Notes: a model not told the origin generated them from the letters alone. 64,000 bases of DNA from Lachnospiraceae bacterium (GCA_017936785.1 JAGBEV010000020.1:1-64000), one strand, 5' to 3'; positions 53,013 to 62,905 are shown, numbered from the stretch's first letter. A program made the numbers and translations.

Positions 53013-53060
53013 GAAAAGAAGGGGCTGTCCGTCCCGGCAGTCAGCCCCTTCTTTTCCATT
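53013..53060 (+). terminator. Terminator after the helical pair
   Basis: GAAAAGAAGGGGCTG (53013-53027) pairs with CAGCCCCTTCTTTTC (53042-53056), a 15-bp perfect stem with a 14-base loop. One of the strongest hairpins in the window. Confidence 0.9.
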
Positions 53061-53165
53061 TACATTGTTCTTAATAATATCGTTTTTTATTTCTGTACAA
53101 TATTTATATCTACTCAAAAGTGTTAATTTTACACTGTATCATGGTGTGATTGGCAATATCCGGTC

Positions 53166-53213
53166 CGTCAAGGACTGCCCTACGGCGTATCGGCTTCGCC
53201 TTGTTCTTTGACG
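53166..53213. repeat. Nested hairpin near the 3' end of the HNH gene
   Basis: CGTCAAGGAC (53166-53175) and GTTCTTTGACG (53203-53213) can pair; inside, GGCG (53184-53187) and CGCC (53197-53200) form an inner stem around TATCGGCTT. GC-rich within AT-rich surroundings. The gap 53061-53259 holds no gene. It may be the terminator of the HNH gene, the edge of a mobile insert or an RNA; none is proven. Confidence 0.4.
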
Positions 53214-53259
53214 TTACTAATTACCCTTAACAACTCATCTATCGAATGTCCGCTCCCTA

Positions 53260-54885
53260 TTAATCCATAATCTTGTCACTCTTTGACCTATTACATTTCC
53301 AGCACAATGTTTGGAGGTTATCTTCCACTGTACAACCACCCTTTGCCACCGGAATGATATGATCTATCTCAAGTAGGAGGTTTGGCTCCATATAGGTAGA
53401 GTTACCACAGTTACAACAAGTGAAATTATCACGTTTTTTGATAAACTCACGCAATTTTTTTGTCATTAAAGCTCGCTGCTCTTTTGCGAAGGCACTTGCA
53501 GTAAGCTTGCTTTCTAGTATCTTAATGAGTTCTGCAATAGTTTCTTCTGTCATTGGTACAGTAAATGACCTCTGTGCCATCCCGCCACTAGAAGTATATG
53601 AAAATTTATACTCTACAGTAAGCATACTCTCGTCGATGTTAGCAAATCCAAGTCTTGAATAGAACCCTACCTCATCGTTTTCCATAATAAAGTCAGGAAC
53701 ATCACCAAGATACTGTTGATACTCCGCTTTGTAGTTCTCAATAATCTGCTTTGCATCTCTTAAAGTTTCAAGTTCCTCCACAAGTCGATATAGTTTCTGG
53801 ATTTGCTCAGGGTATGATTTTTTGTCAGGATAGAAGTTCTTTACTACATACTCCAGAGGGTTATTCTCTGCACTTGCAAATACCGTTGCAGAAACCTCTG
53901 CAGTAAAAGGCGTAATTGTCTTTTTATACGGGCGAATATAGTTGTATTCATCATTATTGATTGTTTCATTTCGAACCACTCTAGTACCAAAGAACTTTGA
54001 GATAGATTGTACTTTCTCAGTGATATATTCATTGAATTCTCTCTGAGTACTCATCAATACTTCGCAAGTTTCTTTAATTTTCAAGAAACCAGAAGACTCA
54101 TAATACTCAATTACTCTTTGGTTTATACTTACTATCTTCTCTATCTCGCTCTTAAGGTGCGCCATGAAATCTCCAATAAGGTCCCATTCTTCGCTATCAA
54201 TAGTTTTAATTTTCTTGATATTGTTAACTGTTCTATCGAACAACTGAGCAATCAAATTATCCAACTGCTCCTGACTGCCTTTAATAACCAAAGAATCTCT
54301 ATTCTCATTTGCATAATCAATGATATTGTTTACTCTCTCATAATATTCATGATGTTTCTGGTTTAAAGCCTCTTTTTGTTGTTCTTTCAAATACTTATTA
54401 TATTCTCCTTTACCCATAAGCAAAGAAGGGTCTTGCTTAAATCTATCTATCTCATATTGATTTACCACTATTTCTTTTACACCCAAATTATTTCCTGCCG
54501 ATGATATATAATTGACTTTTATCCTGTAAGCACCCGCATTTTTCAAAACCTTACCAATTTGTTTTGTAATACGATCATACTGTGAACGTGATTTATATTC
54601 ATTGTTTTCAAGAAATCTTCTTAAAATCGTTGCTACATCATTTTTTCCTATAATTACATTTTCCGCTCGTGCAAGTTTTTCTCTATTTTCCTTGAAATAC
54701 TTTATAGTATCATATTTTTCCAACGTCTGGCGACTTTTTACAATTATATAATCATCAAAATAAGGAATAATATCCCAATTTGAAAATCCTAATTCTCTTA
54801 ATATATCAGCTTCCAATTGCTTATATTTTTGTTCTATTATAATCATCACTACTATTATTACAATTATTACCACAACCAAAAACAT
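53260..54885 (-). CDS. Membrane-anchored HNH endonuclease-like protein
   Basis: 541 residues. One N-terminal membrane helix (FLVVVIIVIIVVMIIIEQ, residues 2-19). A long coiled/helical central part (about residues 100-480) with an AT-rich codon use unlike the neighbours. The C terminus is an HNH domain: TCCNCGNS, LEIDHIIPVAKGG, DNLQTLCWKCNRSK, giving the zinc cysteines and the H-N of the active site. HNH nucleases cut DNA; one tied to the membrane with a long stalk is unusual and could serve defence, a stress response or mobile DNA. Acquired origin is inferred from composition. Promoter at 54947-54975. Confidence 0.75.
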   Translation of the reverse strand: MFLVVVIIVIIVVMIIIEQKYKQLEADILRELGFSNWDIIPYFDDYIIVKSRQTLEKYDTIKYFKENREKLARAENVIIGKNDVATILRRFLENNEYKSRSQYDRITKQIGKVLKNAGAYRIKVNYISSAGNNLGVKEIVVNQYEIDRFKQDPSLLMGKGEYNKYLKEQQKEALNQKHHEYYERVNNIIDYANENRDSLVIKGSQEQLDNLIAQLFDRTVNNIKKIKTIDSEEWDLIGDFMAHLKSEIEKIVSINQRVIEYYESSGFLKIKETCEVLMSTQREFNEYITEKVQSISKFFGTRVVRNETINNDEYNYIRPYKKTITPFTAEVSATVFASAENNPLEYVVKNFYPDKKSYPEQIQKLYRLVEELETLRDAKQIIENYKAEYQQYLGDVPDFIMENDEVGFYSRLGFANIDESMLTVEYKFSYTSSGGMAQRSFTVPMTEETIAELIKILESKLTASAFAKEQRALMTKKLREFIKKRDNFTCCNCGNSTYMEPNLLLEIDHIIPVAKGGCTVEDNLQTLCWKCNRSKSDKIMD

Positions 54886-54946
54886 TTTTCTTTTCCTTTC
54901 TCATTTATCCGCACTTTCTATTAAAACTTCCTTTTTTGATGTTTAT

Positions 54947-54975
54947 ATTATACATTCAAGCATCGCAAAATTCAA
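54947..54975 (-). promoter_or_regulatory. Promoter of the HNH gene
   Basis: Minus-strand TTGAAT (54970-54975) and TATAAT (54947-54952) separated by 17 bases, followed by AAGGAAAAG-type purine site before the ATG at 54885. The -10 box is perfect, the -35 four of six. Confidence 0.6.
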
Positions 54976-55014
54976 TCTTCCACAGCATAGTTACAGCCGA
55001 AAAAGCATAGCGCG

Positions 55015-55050
55015 AATGGCGCAGGTAACATTTCCACTACCTACGCCATT
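55015..55050. repeat. Hairpin downstream of leuS
   Basis: AATGGCGCAGGTA (55015-55027) and TACCTACGCCATT (55038-55050) form a 13-bp stem with one mismatch and a 10-base loop. It sits in the 351-base AT-rich gap 54886-55236, which otherwise holds only the HNH promoter. It could terminate leuS but lacks a clear T-run. Confidence 0.4.
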
Positions 55051-55236
55051 TCTTATTTACCTTGAAATATTTACACCATTTTCTTTCGACTTTTACTCCA
55101 AATTTACTTCATTTTAAAAATATTTTGCGGTATTCTACAATATCTTTTCTCGAAAAAAAACGTTGTAAACCTTGATTTTCAGCAAACTTTTCAGTTTTTT
55201 CAATCACTTTATTCTGTTGTGAGATTTTCTCTCAAA

Positions 55237-57642
55237 TCATTTCGCTACAATGTTGATGATCCTGCCGGGAACGTAGATTTCTTTGATGATATTTCCGGTC
55301 AATTTATCGCCTAAGGCTTCTTTTCCTTTGGCAATGACATCTTCTTTGGCAATGTCTTTGGATACTTCGATTACCGTTTTGGTCTTGCCGTTGATCTGTA
55401 CTGCGATCTCTACGGTATTTTCTACAGTCTTAGCTTCATCAAACTGAGGCCATACTGCCTGATATACCCTGCCGTCAAAGCCGCAGGCATTCCACAGCTC
55501 TTCTGTAATGTGAGGTGCAACAGGATTTAACAGGATCAGGAAAGTCTTGAACTCTGCTTTGTTGATCGCACCTTTTTTGGATACATCGTTTAATAAAGTC
55601 ATTAACGCAGCGATAGCTGTGTTGTATTTCAAAGTTTCATAGTCGCCGGATACCTTTTTGATGGTCTGGTGCATTTTTGTCATAAGATCATCGGAATATT
55701 CATCTCCGTCAACCAGAATATCCTGTAATTTCCAAACACGCTCTAAGAATCTGCGGCAGCCTTTTACACCGTTTTCGGACCAGGATGCGCTCAGATCAAA
55801 TGCCCCGATAAACATTTCATAGGTACGCAGGGTATCTGCACCGTATTCTCTTACGATATCATCAGGATTTACTACATTTCCACGAGATTTACTCATCTTT
55901 TCCCCGTTTTCACCGAGAATCATACCGTGGGAGGTTCTCTTCTGATAGGGTTCGGGAGTAGGCACAACGCCCTGGTCATAGAGGAATCTGTGCCAGAATC
56001 TGGAATAAAGCAAGTGAAGGGTCGTATGCTCCATACCGCCGTTGTACCAGTCAACAGGAAGCCAGTATTTTAATGCCTCCTTGCTTGCCAGCGCTTCTTT
56101 GTTGTGAGGATCGGTATATCTTAAGAAATACCAGGATGATCCTGCCCACTGGGGCATGGTATCCGTTTCTCTCTTAGCCGGTCCGCCGCAGCATGGACAT
56201 GTGGTGTTTACCCAGTCAGTCATTGCTGCTAAAGGAGACTCTCCGTTATCCGTCGGCATATAACTTTCTACTTCAGGCAGCTCCAAAGGCAGTTCACTTT
56301 CGGAAATTGCCACATAACCGCACTTCTCACAATGAACGATCGGAATAGGCTCTCCCCAGTAACGCTGTCTGGAGAATACCCAGTCTCTTAACTTGTAATT
56401 TACCTTTGCCGTACCGATGCCCTTTTCTTCCAGATATTCGATCATCTTTGCTTTTGCCTCGGCAACTTCCAATCCGTTTAAGAAACCTGAATTTACCAGT
56501 TTGCCTGTAGCCACATCAGTAAATACCTGTTCCTGAACATTGCCGCCTGCAACCACCTCGATAATGGGAAGGTTAAATTTCTTTGCAAAATCCCAGTCTC
56601 TTTCATCATGTGCCGGTACAGCCATGATCGCACCGGTTCCGTAGGTCATCAATACATAGTCGGAAACATAAACGGGAATCTGTGTTCCGTTTACAGGATT
56701 CACTGCCATTAAGCCGTCGATACATACACCGGTCTTATCCTTTGCAAGCTCACTTCTCTCAAAATCGGATTTCTTTGCTGCCTGCTCTCTGTATGCCGCA
56801 ATATCATCCCAGTTTTTGATCCTGTCTTTATATTTGTCCAGAATGGGATGTTCCGGAGATACGACCATATAGGTAACACCGAATAAGGTATCCGGTCTTG
56901 TGGTATAGATCTTTAATTTATCTTCTGTATCTGCCAAAGTAAAATCCACTTCCGCACCCTGACTTCTTCCGATCCAGTTTTTCTGGGAAACCTTTACACG
57001 TTCAATGTAATCAACAGTATCCAGACCTTCAATGAGTTTATCTGCATATTCAGTGATCTTTAACATCCACTGGCTCTTAACCTTACGCACTACTTCGGAA
57101 CCGCATCTCTCACAGACACCATTTACAACTTCTTCGTTTGCAAGACCTACTTTACAGGAAGTACACCAGTTAATGGGCATTTCGGATTTATAGGCAAGCC
57201 CTGCCTTAAATAATTTGAGGAAAATCCACTGGGTCCATTTATAATACTCAGGATCTGTGGTATTGATCTCTCTGTCCCAGTCAAAGGAATAGCCCAGAGA
57301 ATGAAGCTGTCCTTTAAAACGTTTTACATTGTTTTCCGTAACTGTTTTGGGGTGAATTTTATTCTGGATGGCATAGTTTTCCGTAGGAAGACCGAAAGCG
57401 TCCCAGCCCATGGGATACAAAACATTATATCCCTGCATTCTTCTCTTTCTTGCCACAATATCCAGTGCGGTATAAGGTCTCGGATGACCTACGTGAAGTC
57501 CCTGTCCTGAAGGGTAAGGGAATTCAACTAACGCATAATATTTCGGCTTGGAATAATCTTCTCCTACCTGGAATGCTTTCTCATCATCCCAGACCTTCTG
57601 CCATTTTGTTTCCACTTCTTTGTGATTGTAAGGTACTGACAT
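55237..57642 (-). CDS. leuS: Leucyl-tRNA synthetase
   Basis: 801 residues from the ATG at 57642 (GGAG eight bases away); the longer frame begins inside the T-box and is not real. Class I synthetase: HVGH at residues 50-53, the KMSKS loop in [12 protein letters not shown], zinc ribbon-like CTSCKVGL...CERCGSE, an editing domain with [20 protein letters not shown] and the anticodon-binding C terminus. The T-box leader is immediately upstream, so expression should follow leucine tRNA charging. Confidence 0.97.
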   Translation of the reverse strand: MSVPYNHKEVETKWQKVWDDEKAFQVGEDYSKPKYYALVEFPYPSGQGLHVGHPRPYTALDIVARKRRMQGYNVLYPMGWDAFGLPTENYAIQNKIHPKTVTENNVKRFKGQLHSLGYSFDWDREINTTDPEYYKWTQWIFLKLFKAGLAYKSEMPINWCTSCKVGLANEEVVNGVCERCGSEVVRKVKSQWMLKITEYADKLIEGLDTVDYIERVKVSQKNWIGRSQGAEVDFTLADTEDKLKIYTTRPDTLFGVTYMVVSPEHPILDKYKDRIKNWDDIAAYREQAAKKSDFERSELAKDKTGVCIDGLMAVNPVNGTQIPVYVSDYVLMTYGTGAIMAVPAHDERDWDFAKKFNLPIIEVVAGGNVQEQVFTDVATGKLVNSGFLNGLEVAEAKAKMIEYLEEKGIGTAKVNYKLRDWVFSRQRYWGEPIPIVHCEKCGYVAISESELPLELPEVESYMPTDNGESPLAAMTDWVNTTCPCCGGPAKRETDTMPQWAGSSWYFLRYTDPHNKEALASKEALKYWLPVDWYNGGMEHTTLHLLYSRFWHRFLYDQGVVPTPEPYQKRTSHGMILGENGEKMSKSRGNVVNPDDIVREYGADTLRTYEMFIGAFDLSASWSENGVKGCRRFLERVWKLQDILVDGDEYSDDLMTKMHQTIKKVSGDYETLKYNTAIAALMTLLNDVSKKGAINKAEFKTFLILLNPVAPHITEELWNACGFDGRVYQAVWPQFDEAKTVENTVEIAVQINGKTKTVIEVSKDIAKEDVIAKGKEALGDKLTGNIIKEIYVPGRIINIVAK

Positions 57643-57715
57643 TTTTCTTTCTCCTCTCTGATAAAAATCCAACAGAACAACAGCCCGTCTGCTGCATTTT
57701 CTGTCTTCAAAATAT

Positions 57716-57967
57716 AAATGCCCTTCCATCCCGCTAGAGACGAAAGGGCAATCATTCCGTGGTACCACTCTAATTCACATGAAATCCTCATGTGCACTTT
57801 AATATCTGTAACGGGACTAACCGCCTTCTGCTACTTGCTTTCACAAAAGGAACTCCAAGGCGAGTTGGGAGTTTACCGTACTGCCTTGCAGCTTCCGGCA
57901 GCTCTCTGAAACGGATAGGCTCTTACTACTCCTCTTCAACGTTTGTGCTATCTTCTCAACTTTGTTT
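57716..57967 (-). promoter_or_regulatory. leuS: T-box riboswitch leader of leuS
   Basis: The minus strand carries AGAGTGGTACCACGGAAT (57754-57771), the T-box antiterminator signature, followed by a terminator stem formed by ATTGCCCTTTCG and GGAAGGGCAT (57718-57752) and a T-rich run. An upstream stem-I region with AGAGAGCTGCCGG is present. A CTC triplet (Leu; 57869-57871 on the plus strand) lies where the specifier could sit; I have not folded it. Uncharged tRNA-Leu would favour antitermination. Confidence 0.9.
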
Positions 57968-57996
57968 ATTCTAACCATTGCAAGGAAAAATGTCAA
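57968..57996 (-). promoter_or_regulatory. Sigma-A promoter of the leuS T-box leader
   Basis: Minus-strand TTGACA (57991-57996) and TAGAAT (57968-57973) with a 17-base spacer, just before the T-box transcript. Confidence 0.8.
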
Positions 57997-58017
57997 GACC
58001 GCTTATGCCTGAGTTTC

Positions 58018-58617
58018 TCATTGTTCTCTTTTGTACTTATTATATTTCTTTTTTTGTAATTCTTTTCTTGCTATACGGTCAACTCTGGATTCCGGAACAT
58101 ATTCAGGGATCATATCATAAATAACAGGTCTGTCATGATCTCCCATGATCTTAATGATAATTCCTTTTTTATACGGCTGAATTCCATAATAATGGCACAG
58201 GATCTCAAATTTGGTGACGGAACCATCTATATACTGCACCCTCGACAGATATTTACCCACTTTACGACCATGACGCACCTTTGTGAGAGCAACATCATAT
58301 GCTGTCATGCCATTGGCAAAAATTTTTCTATTGATCACTTTCCTATTGCTATGAAAGATCAGAATATAACTCATCCACCAGATAAACGCCGCAAATGCAC
58401 CAATGAAAACAACAGCTAACATCAACCCCATAGAAAAATCAGCAAACAGCATTTTTACCAATTTTATGGTAATTCCTGTTAATGCGATACCGATCACACA
58501 CTGACCTCCTATCAGAAAATAATCAAAGCCCTGTCCGTGATTATGGTGGTACAATATTGCTCCTTTGGCGTATTCCAGTTCGGCACCTTCCAGCTTTCTA
58601 TCTATTTTTTGTGACAT
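58018..58617 (-). CDS. Membrane protein, function unknown
   Basis: 199 residues from the ATG at 58617, where GGGAGG stands six bases away; ATGs further upstream are less well placed. Two membrane helices (FDYFLIGGQCVIGIALTGITIKLV, about residues 33-55, and a second near SMGLMLAVVFIGAFAAFIWWMSYILIF, residues 65-90) and a basic cytoplasmic C terminus (RIARKELQKKKYNKYKREQ). Last of three genes on this strand and next to the leuS promoter. No family recognised. Confidence 0.6.
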   Translation of the reverse strand: MSQKIDRKLEGAELEYAKGAILYHHNHGQGFDYFLIGGQCVIGIALTGITIKLVKMLFADFSMGLMLAVVFIGAFAAFIWWMSYILIFHSNRKVINRKIFANGMTAYDVALTKVRHGRKVGKYLSRVQYIDGSVTKFEILCHYYGIQPYKKGIIIKIMGDHDRPVIYDMIPEYVPESRVDRIARKELQKKKYNKYKREQ

Positions 58618-58695
58618 TTCCATCCTCCCTGACTGCATTTATATGAAACACTGATCATCCATATAAAATACTCGCCAAAGCTTCTGCAGGTTGCA

Positions 58696-60330
58696 TTATT
58701 CACAGATTTCCGTCACCTTCACAAGTCCTGCCTCCGGAATTACATTCATGGAAATACTATCACCGGGCTGATACTTGATAATGACTGCAAAGTCTTCATT
58801 TGCAGATAAATCCACATCATAAATCTGTTCTTTTCCTTCCAGATAGAGATAATAATGGGTGTTGCCTTCAATGACCACATTTGCCATCGCCTCGATCTTT
58901 CCGGTCACAGTTTCTGATATCCCCGACGCTTCCGCTGAAATGCCATTGGTGTTCAGCAGTTCACTATATGCCTTTTCACATTCTCTTACCGTATCTCCGA
59001 TGGCTACCCACTGATATTTCTGGATATTGACCATGGCATACATTTTTACCAGACCTGCGGCATCCTTTAATGCGATGAAATATGTGGGTTCCCCTGCAAT
59101 GTTCAAAAGCAGGGGGAATGTAGCCGTATACCCCAGATTCTGTACCTGTCCTTCCGCCGAAGACATTGCCGAATCTTCAATAGCACCTTCTATCTTATAA
59201 AATTTTGTTTCCATGGTCCTCTGGTTCATCAACACAAATCCTACATTGGACTGGTCGCCGTTTACACTGGTGACTCCGGAATAAACCCATACATCATCAT
59301 CAAGGGCAATATAGTTATAGCCGTTGGTAGTAGTCAGACAGTCCTTCTGGCTTAATACGCTGTTCAGGAAACCATGCTGCAGGGTACCGTGATAATCATA
59401 CAGATTCATTAGCAGTTCCGCCTGATATACCTTATCCACCCATTGGGGCACATCATCTACATGATAATCTTCACATGCTCCCGTAACAGCATTGCAGATA
59501 ACAACTCTTCCTACGGTTTCGCCGCCGAACAGACCGATATTGAATTTCTTGACCGGACAGATCCAATAAGGTGTTCCGTCATCACCGATCTCAAAGAATA
59601 TCTGGTCACTGAAAATATAGGTAGGATATTTAAACCGCAGATGCCTGTAAATATTTCTGTTAAAATATTCTGATTTGGAATATCTGATTTCTTCTGTAAG
59701 CTGCACACATTCCGTATCCTGAGTCGCCATATCGATCATGATATAAGCCGGAATCCCGTCTTTCATATTGGTCAGCCATTTAATCGTATTGGCATAGACA
59801 AGAGGCGTTACCCTGACCGGTTTTCCGTTGTAATTGATCTGGGTATAATCGGTTCCCACTTCAAACTGGGAAACCATATCTACCATGCTGCCCATTTTCC
59901 GGTCTCCTAACAGGCTTGCGGAATCCTTGTCCAAAAGCGGGATCGTGTTATAATCCACCTGCTTGATATCTTCCGCAAAATTGCCTTCTTCCACCGTCAT
60001 CAGATCCCTGTATTTTGCCGCATTGATAATCGGTGACGATAAAAATGTCCCGATCGCCAGGATGACCAGCATACCGCCGATGATTCCGAATGTTATCTTT
60101 ACACCCAGCCCGGTTCCCGGTCTGAATTCCGTAAAAGGACCTTTCTTTCCCTGTATGCTCCCTGTCCTGACGGATAAATAAATTCCGACCACTGCAATGG
60201 CTACGATCAAAAACCACCATGTTCCCTTAGAGTGCAGATTAAACGCCGGCAGCGTAATATAATAATAAATAAAGGCAATGAACAATGCCACAATAACGCC
60301 TATGATCTTCCATATTGTCGATTTTTTCAT
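58696..60330 (-). CDS. Large membrane-associated protein, function unknown
   Basis: 544 residues. Three hydrophobic segments near the N terminus (WKIIGVIVALFIAFIYYYIT, WFLIVAIAVVGIYLSV and ITFGIIGGMLVILAIGTFL) followed by a large soluble part, acidic and beta-rich, with repeated Trp/Tyr/Phe strands (FIALKDAAGLVKMYAMVNIQKYQWVAIGDTV). The rest ends with a small OB-like segment (VVIEGNTHYYLYLEG). Tat- or transporter-like names are sometimes given to relatives, but I see no evidence for a role. Lies between the DUF4272 gene and the 199-residue membrane protein. Confidence 0.6.
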   Translation of the reverse strand: MKKSTIWKIIGVIVALFIAFIYYYITLPAFNLHSKGTWWFLIVAIAVVGIYLSVRTGSIQGKKGPFTEFRPGTGLGVKITFGIIGGMLVILAIGTFLSSPIINAAKYRDLMTVEEGNFAEDIKQVDYNTIPLLDKDSASLLGDRKMGSMVDMVSQFEVGTDYTQINYNGKPVRVTPLVYANTIKWLTNMKDGIPAYIMIDMATQDTECVQLTEEIRYSKSEYFNRNIYRHLRFKYPTYIFSDQIFFEIGDDGTPYWICPVKKFNIGLFGGETVGRVVICNAVTGACEDYHVDDVPQWVDKVYQAELLMNLYDYHGTLQHGFLNSVLSQKDCLTTTNGYNYIALDDDVWVYSGVTSVNGDQSNVGFVLMNQRTMETKFYKIEGAIEDSAMSSAEGQVQNLGYTATFPLLLNIAGEPTYFIALKDAAGLVKMYAMVNIQKYQWVAIGDTVRECEKAYSELLNTNGISAEASGISETVTGKIEAMANVVIEGNTHYYLYLEGKEQIYDVDLSANEDFAVIIKYQPGDSISMNVIPEAGLVKVTEICE

Positions 60331-60373
60331 TTATGCTTCTTCTCCCTGAATTATCCTGATTTTAATTTGCCAA

Positions 60374-61606
60374 TCAGGTCCTTGCCGAAACCTGATCCCA
60401 ATCCGTTATACCGTCTGCTGTTGTCAGCCAGTTTAAGGCATAATGCCATTCATATATGATCTCTCCGTTCAGCATCGGAAGTTCTTTTCCCTTGATCCGC
60501 GCTTCCACACATGCCCAGTCATACCGGTACACCAGATCCTGCAGATCCATGATCTCTTCCCTGCTCCGTAAAACCGCCTGTTTTATCAGGCCTTCAAAAT
60601 CATTCTGCCAAAAGATTCCGCCTATCTGTGACGCATCACAGATTTCCGTAGGTTCTTTCATATCCAGAAGAGATAATGCCCATAACAAAACGGAACAGCC
60701 TTCATATCTCCATCCGAATTTATTGTGAAGCACAGGGTCCGGAGTTGTATCTTCTATGTATGCCCTTTCCTCTGCTGATAAACAGCAGGAAAAGCCATAC
60801 AATTCCTCCAGCTTGTCCAATACCTCTTTTGTCTTTCCTTCACAATCCTCATATTCTCCGCAGGTATAGATCTCGCCCTTGACACAGGCTGCAAATACCG
60901 CCACTGCACGATGAAGGATTTCTTCCTTTTGGGGAATCACACAGTTTTTCTCATATACCGATACTTCCATATGCTCAATAAAAGGAATTCCTTTTTCCTT
61001 TAAAACCCCTATGGACTTCTCTTTCCTTTTCTTGTCTGCCTCTGTTTCCATTTCAGGGTGTTGAAACATCTCCGCACTTGCAATGGGATAAAATTCTTCA
61101 AATTCCGATTGCCCCTCAATAGAGAGTAACAGCTTCCCATCGGGATGATATAGATGCATGTTGGGAAATAAAATAAATGCGGGCAGCTGCTGTGCCAGTT
61201 CCTTTAATCTGTCCATGATATATCCCGCTCTGTCTTTATCAGAATCGATCTGAAAGCTGATCCCCACAATAAAGTTAAACAGAAGAATCTGCTGTAATGC
61301 AGCCTTCTTAACCTGCTCATTGGACAATGGCGCCTGCATAAAATAATTTGCCATACCATTTGTCTGTTTTTCCAATTCCCGCTTATCATTTTCTACATAA
61401 AAACTGATACTGCTTCCGTCCTGTAACTGCACCCGGAATCCATTTCCCTCATTCTGAACCAGATCTACAGCTCTTTCCCTAAAAATGCTTTTTGCCTTCT
61501 CCGGCAATTTTGAAATATCATTCCCACAGCCGTAAAAGGTTATACATGCTTCCTGCATCTGTGCAGTTTCTTTTACTTTTTTATCTTTTTTCCTGAATAG
61601 TGACAT
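60374..61606 (-). CDS. DUF4272 domain protein
   Basis: 410 residues. The C-terminal half matches DUF4272: KRKEKSIGVLKEKGIPFIEHMEV, RAVAVFAACVKGE, LSAEERAYIE, and GWRYEGCSVLLWALSLLDMKEPTEICD. The N-terminal part is cytosolic, basic at the start (MSLFRKKDKKVKETAQ) and helical. DUF4272 proteins are cytoplasmic and of unknown activity, and some sit near immunity-type genes. It is divergent from tyrA and starts 187 bases from it, with a T-rich leader. Confidence 0.75.
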   Translation of the reverse strand: MSLFRKKDKKVKETAQMQEACITFYGCGNDISKLPEKAKSIFRERAVDLVQNEGNGFRVQLQDGSSISFYVENDKRELEKQTNGMANYFMQAPLSNEQVKKAALQQILLFNFIVGISFQIDSDKDRAGYIMDRLKELAQQLPAFILFPNMHLYHPDGKLLLSIEGQSEFEEFYPIASAEMFQHPEMETEADKKRKEKSIGVLKEKGIPFIEHMEVSVYEKNCVIPQKEEILHRAVAVFAACVKGEIYTCGEYEDCEGKTKEVLDKLEELYGFSCCLSAEERAYIEDTTPDPVLHNKFGWRYEGCSVLLWALSLLDMKEPTEICDASQIGGIFWQNDFEGLIKQAVLRSREEIMDLQDLVYRYDWACVEARIKGKELPMLNGEIIYEWHYALNWLTTADGITDWDQVSART

Positions 61607-61680
61607 TGAAAATCCCCTTTCTGCCTAAAAAGATCATAATCCATCAATAAGCCGGACTGATTATTATAATAGCATATTAT

Positions 61681-61696
61681 CTTTCCTTATGGAAAG
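61681..61696. promoter_or_regulatory. Palindrome between the divergent DUF4272 and tyrA genes
   Basis: CTTTCCTTATGGAAAG is a perfect inverted repeat with six-base arms. It lies between the DUF4272 start and the -35 box of tyrA. A possible operator or a small hairpin; no factor can be named. Confidence 0.4.
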
Positions 61697-61727
61697 TAAA
61701 TTCCCCATAACATTATTGAAAGATAAA

Positions 61728-61756
61728 TTGACATTCCCATTCCGTCCTTATAAAAT
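61728..61756 (+). promoter_or_regulatory. Sigma-A promoter of tyrA-aroA
   Basis: TTGACA (61728-61733), 17 bases, TAAAAT (61751-61756). About 37 bases before the tyrA start. No T-box or other leader is visible. Confidence 0.8.
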
Positions 61757-61793
61757 GAAATTATTGATTAAAAAATATTTATGGAGGCATTCA

Positions 61794-62894
61794 ATGACCC
61801 CTGATACATATGGCTTTATAGGATTAGGACTGATCGGCGGTTCCATTGCAAAAGCAATCAAGGCATCCTGCCCCGGGGCAAGGATCATGGCTTTTGATGC
61901 CAACCGGGATTCCCTGCTCCTGGCACAAAAAGAACAAATTGCTGATACTGTTTTTACGGAAGCGGATTCTGAGGCTTTTTCCCATCTGGGAAGCTGCGAA
62001 TTCATTTTTTTATGTGCTCCCGTTTCTGCCAACGATAAAAACCTGGAACTGATCAAGGACCATTTATCGGATGGTTCCATTTTAACGGATGTGGGAAGTG
62101 TTAAAAACACCATTCACAGCACTATTGAATCTTTCGGACTTTCCCACCGCTTTATCGGCGGTCATCCCATGGCAGGCAGTGAAAAAAGCGGTTTTGAAAA
62201 TTCCAGTGAAAAAATACTGGAAAATGCCTATTATATACTGACTCCCGGTGAAGATGTCCCAAAGGAACGGGTACTGGCACTCAAGGATCTGGTGCTTAAG
62301 ATGCGTGCCATTCCTTTGATCTTAAAAGCGGAAAGGCATGATTATATTACTGCCGCAATTTCCCATCTTCCTCATATTATCGCTGCAAGCCTTGTAAATC
62401 TGGTCCATGATGAAGATGAAGACGGATTGATGAAAATGATCGCCGCGGGAGGTTTTAAAGATATCACAAGGATCGCATCTTCTTCTCCTGTAATGTGGCA
62501 GTCCATCTGCCTAACCAATACGGATAATATCTTAAGGCTTTTAAATGACTATATTGCCGCTTTGGAAAATATACGCAGCAAATTAAACGAAAAAGACAGC
62601 CGGATCCTATATGACTTTTTTGACGATGCAAAAGCCTACCGGGATTCCTTTAACAATATCGGAAGCGGTCCTATCAAAAAAGAATTTGTTCTTTATGTGG
62701 ATCTGAAAGATAAGATCGGTGCGATCGCCAAGACAGCCACACTGCTTGCCAATGCGGATATCAGCATTAAAAATATCGGCATTATGCACAACCGTGAGGT
62801 TCAGGACGGTGCCCTGCGCATTGAATTTTATGATGAGCCTTCCATGAAGTTAGCAGAAAATACATTAAAAGAAAATAATTACACCATTTTTTAA
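61794..62894 (+). CDS. tyrA: Prephenate dehydrogenase
   Basis: 366 residues from the ATG at 61794 (GGAGG six bases away); the longer frame from 61689 crosses the promoter. Converts prephenate to 4-hydroxyphenylpyruvate with NAD for tyrosine. NAD loop GFIGLGLIGGSIAKAI, GSVKNTIH, GGHPMAGSEKSGFENS and AAISHLPHIIAASL fit TyrA. The C terminus has an ACT domain (EFVLYVDLKDKIGAIAKTATLLANADI), typical of the feedback-regulated form. The TAA overlaps the ribosome site of aroA (TAAGGAG). Confidence 0.93.
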   Translation: MTPDTYGFIGLGLIGGSIAKAIKASCPGARIMAFDANRDSLLLAQKEQIADTVFTEADSEAFSHLGSCEFIFLCAPVSANDKNLELIKDHLSDGSILTDVGSVKNTIHSTIESFGLSHRFIGGHPMAGSEKSGFENSSEKILENAYYILTPGEDVPKERVLALKDLVLKMRAIPLILKAERHDYITAAISHLPHIIAASLVNLVHDEDEDGLMKMIAAGGFKDITRIASSSPVMWQSICLTNTDNILRLLNDYIAALENIRSKLNEKDSRILYDFFDDAKAYRDSFNNIGSGPIKKEFVLYVDLKDKIGAIAKTATLLANADISIKNIGIMHNREVQDGALRIEFYDEPSMKLAENTLKENNYTIF

Positions 62895-62905
62895 GGAGCA
62901 TAATC

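Noticed and set aside
55237-57768. leuS start at 57768
   Set aside because: The extra 42 codons lie in the T-box terminator region; the ATG at 57642 has a proper ribosome site.
61689-61793. tyrA start at 61689
   Set aside because: The extra codons cover the TTGACA/TAAAAT promoter, while the ATG at 61794 has GGAGG and gives the family N terminus.
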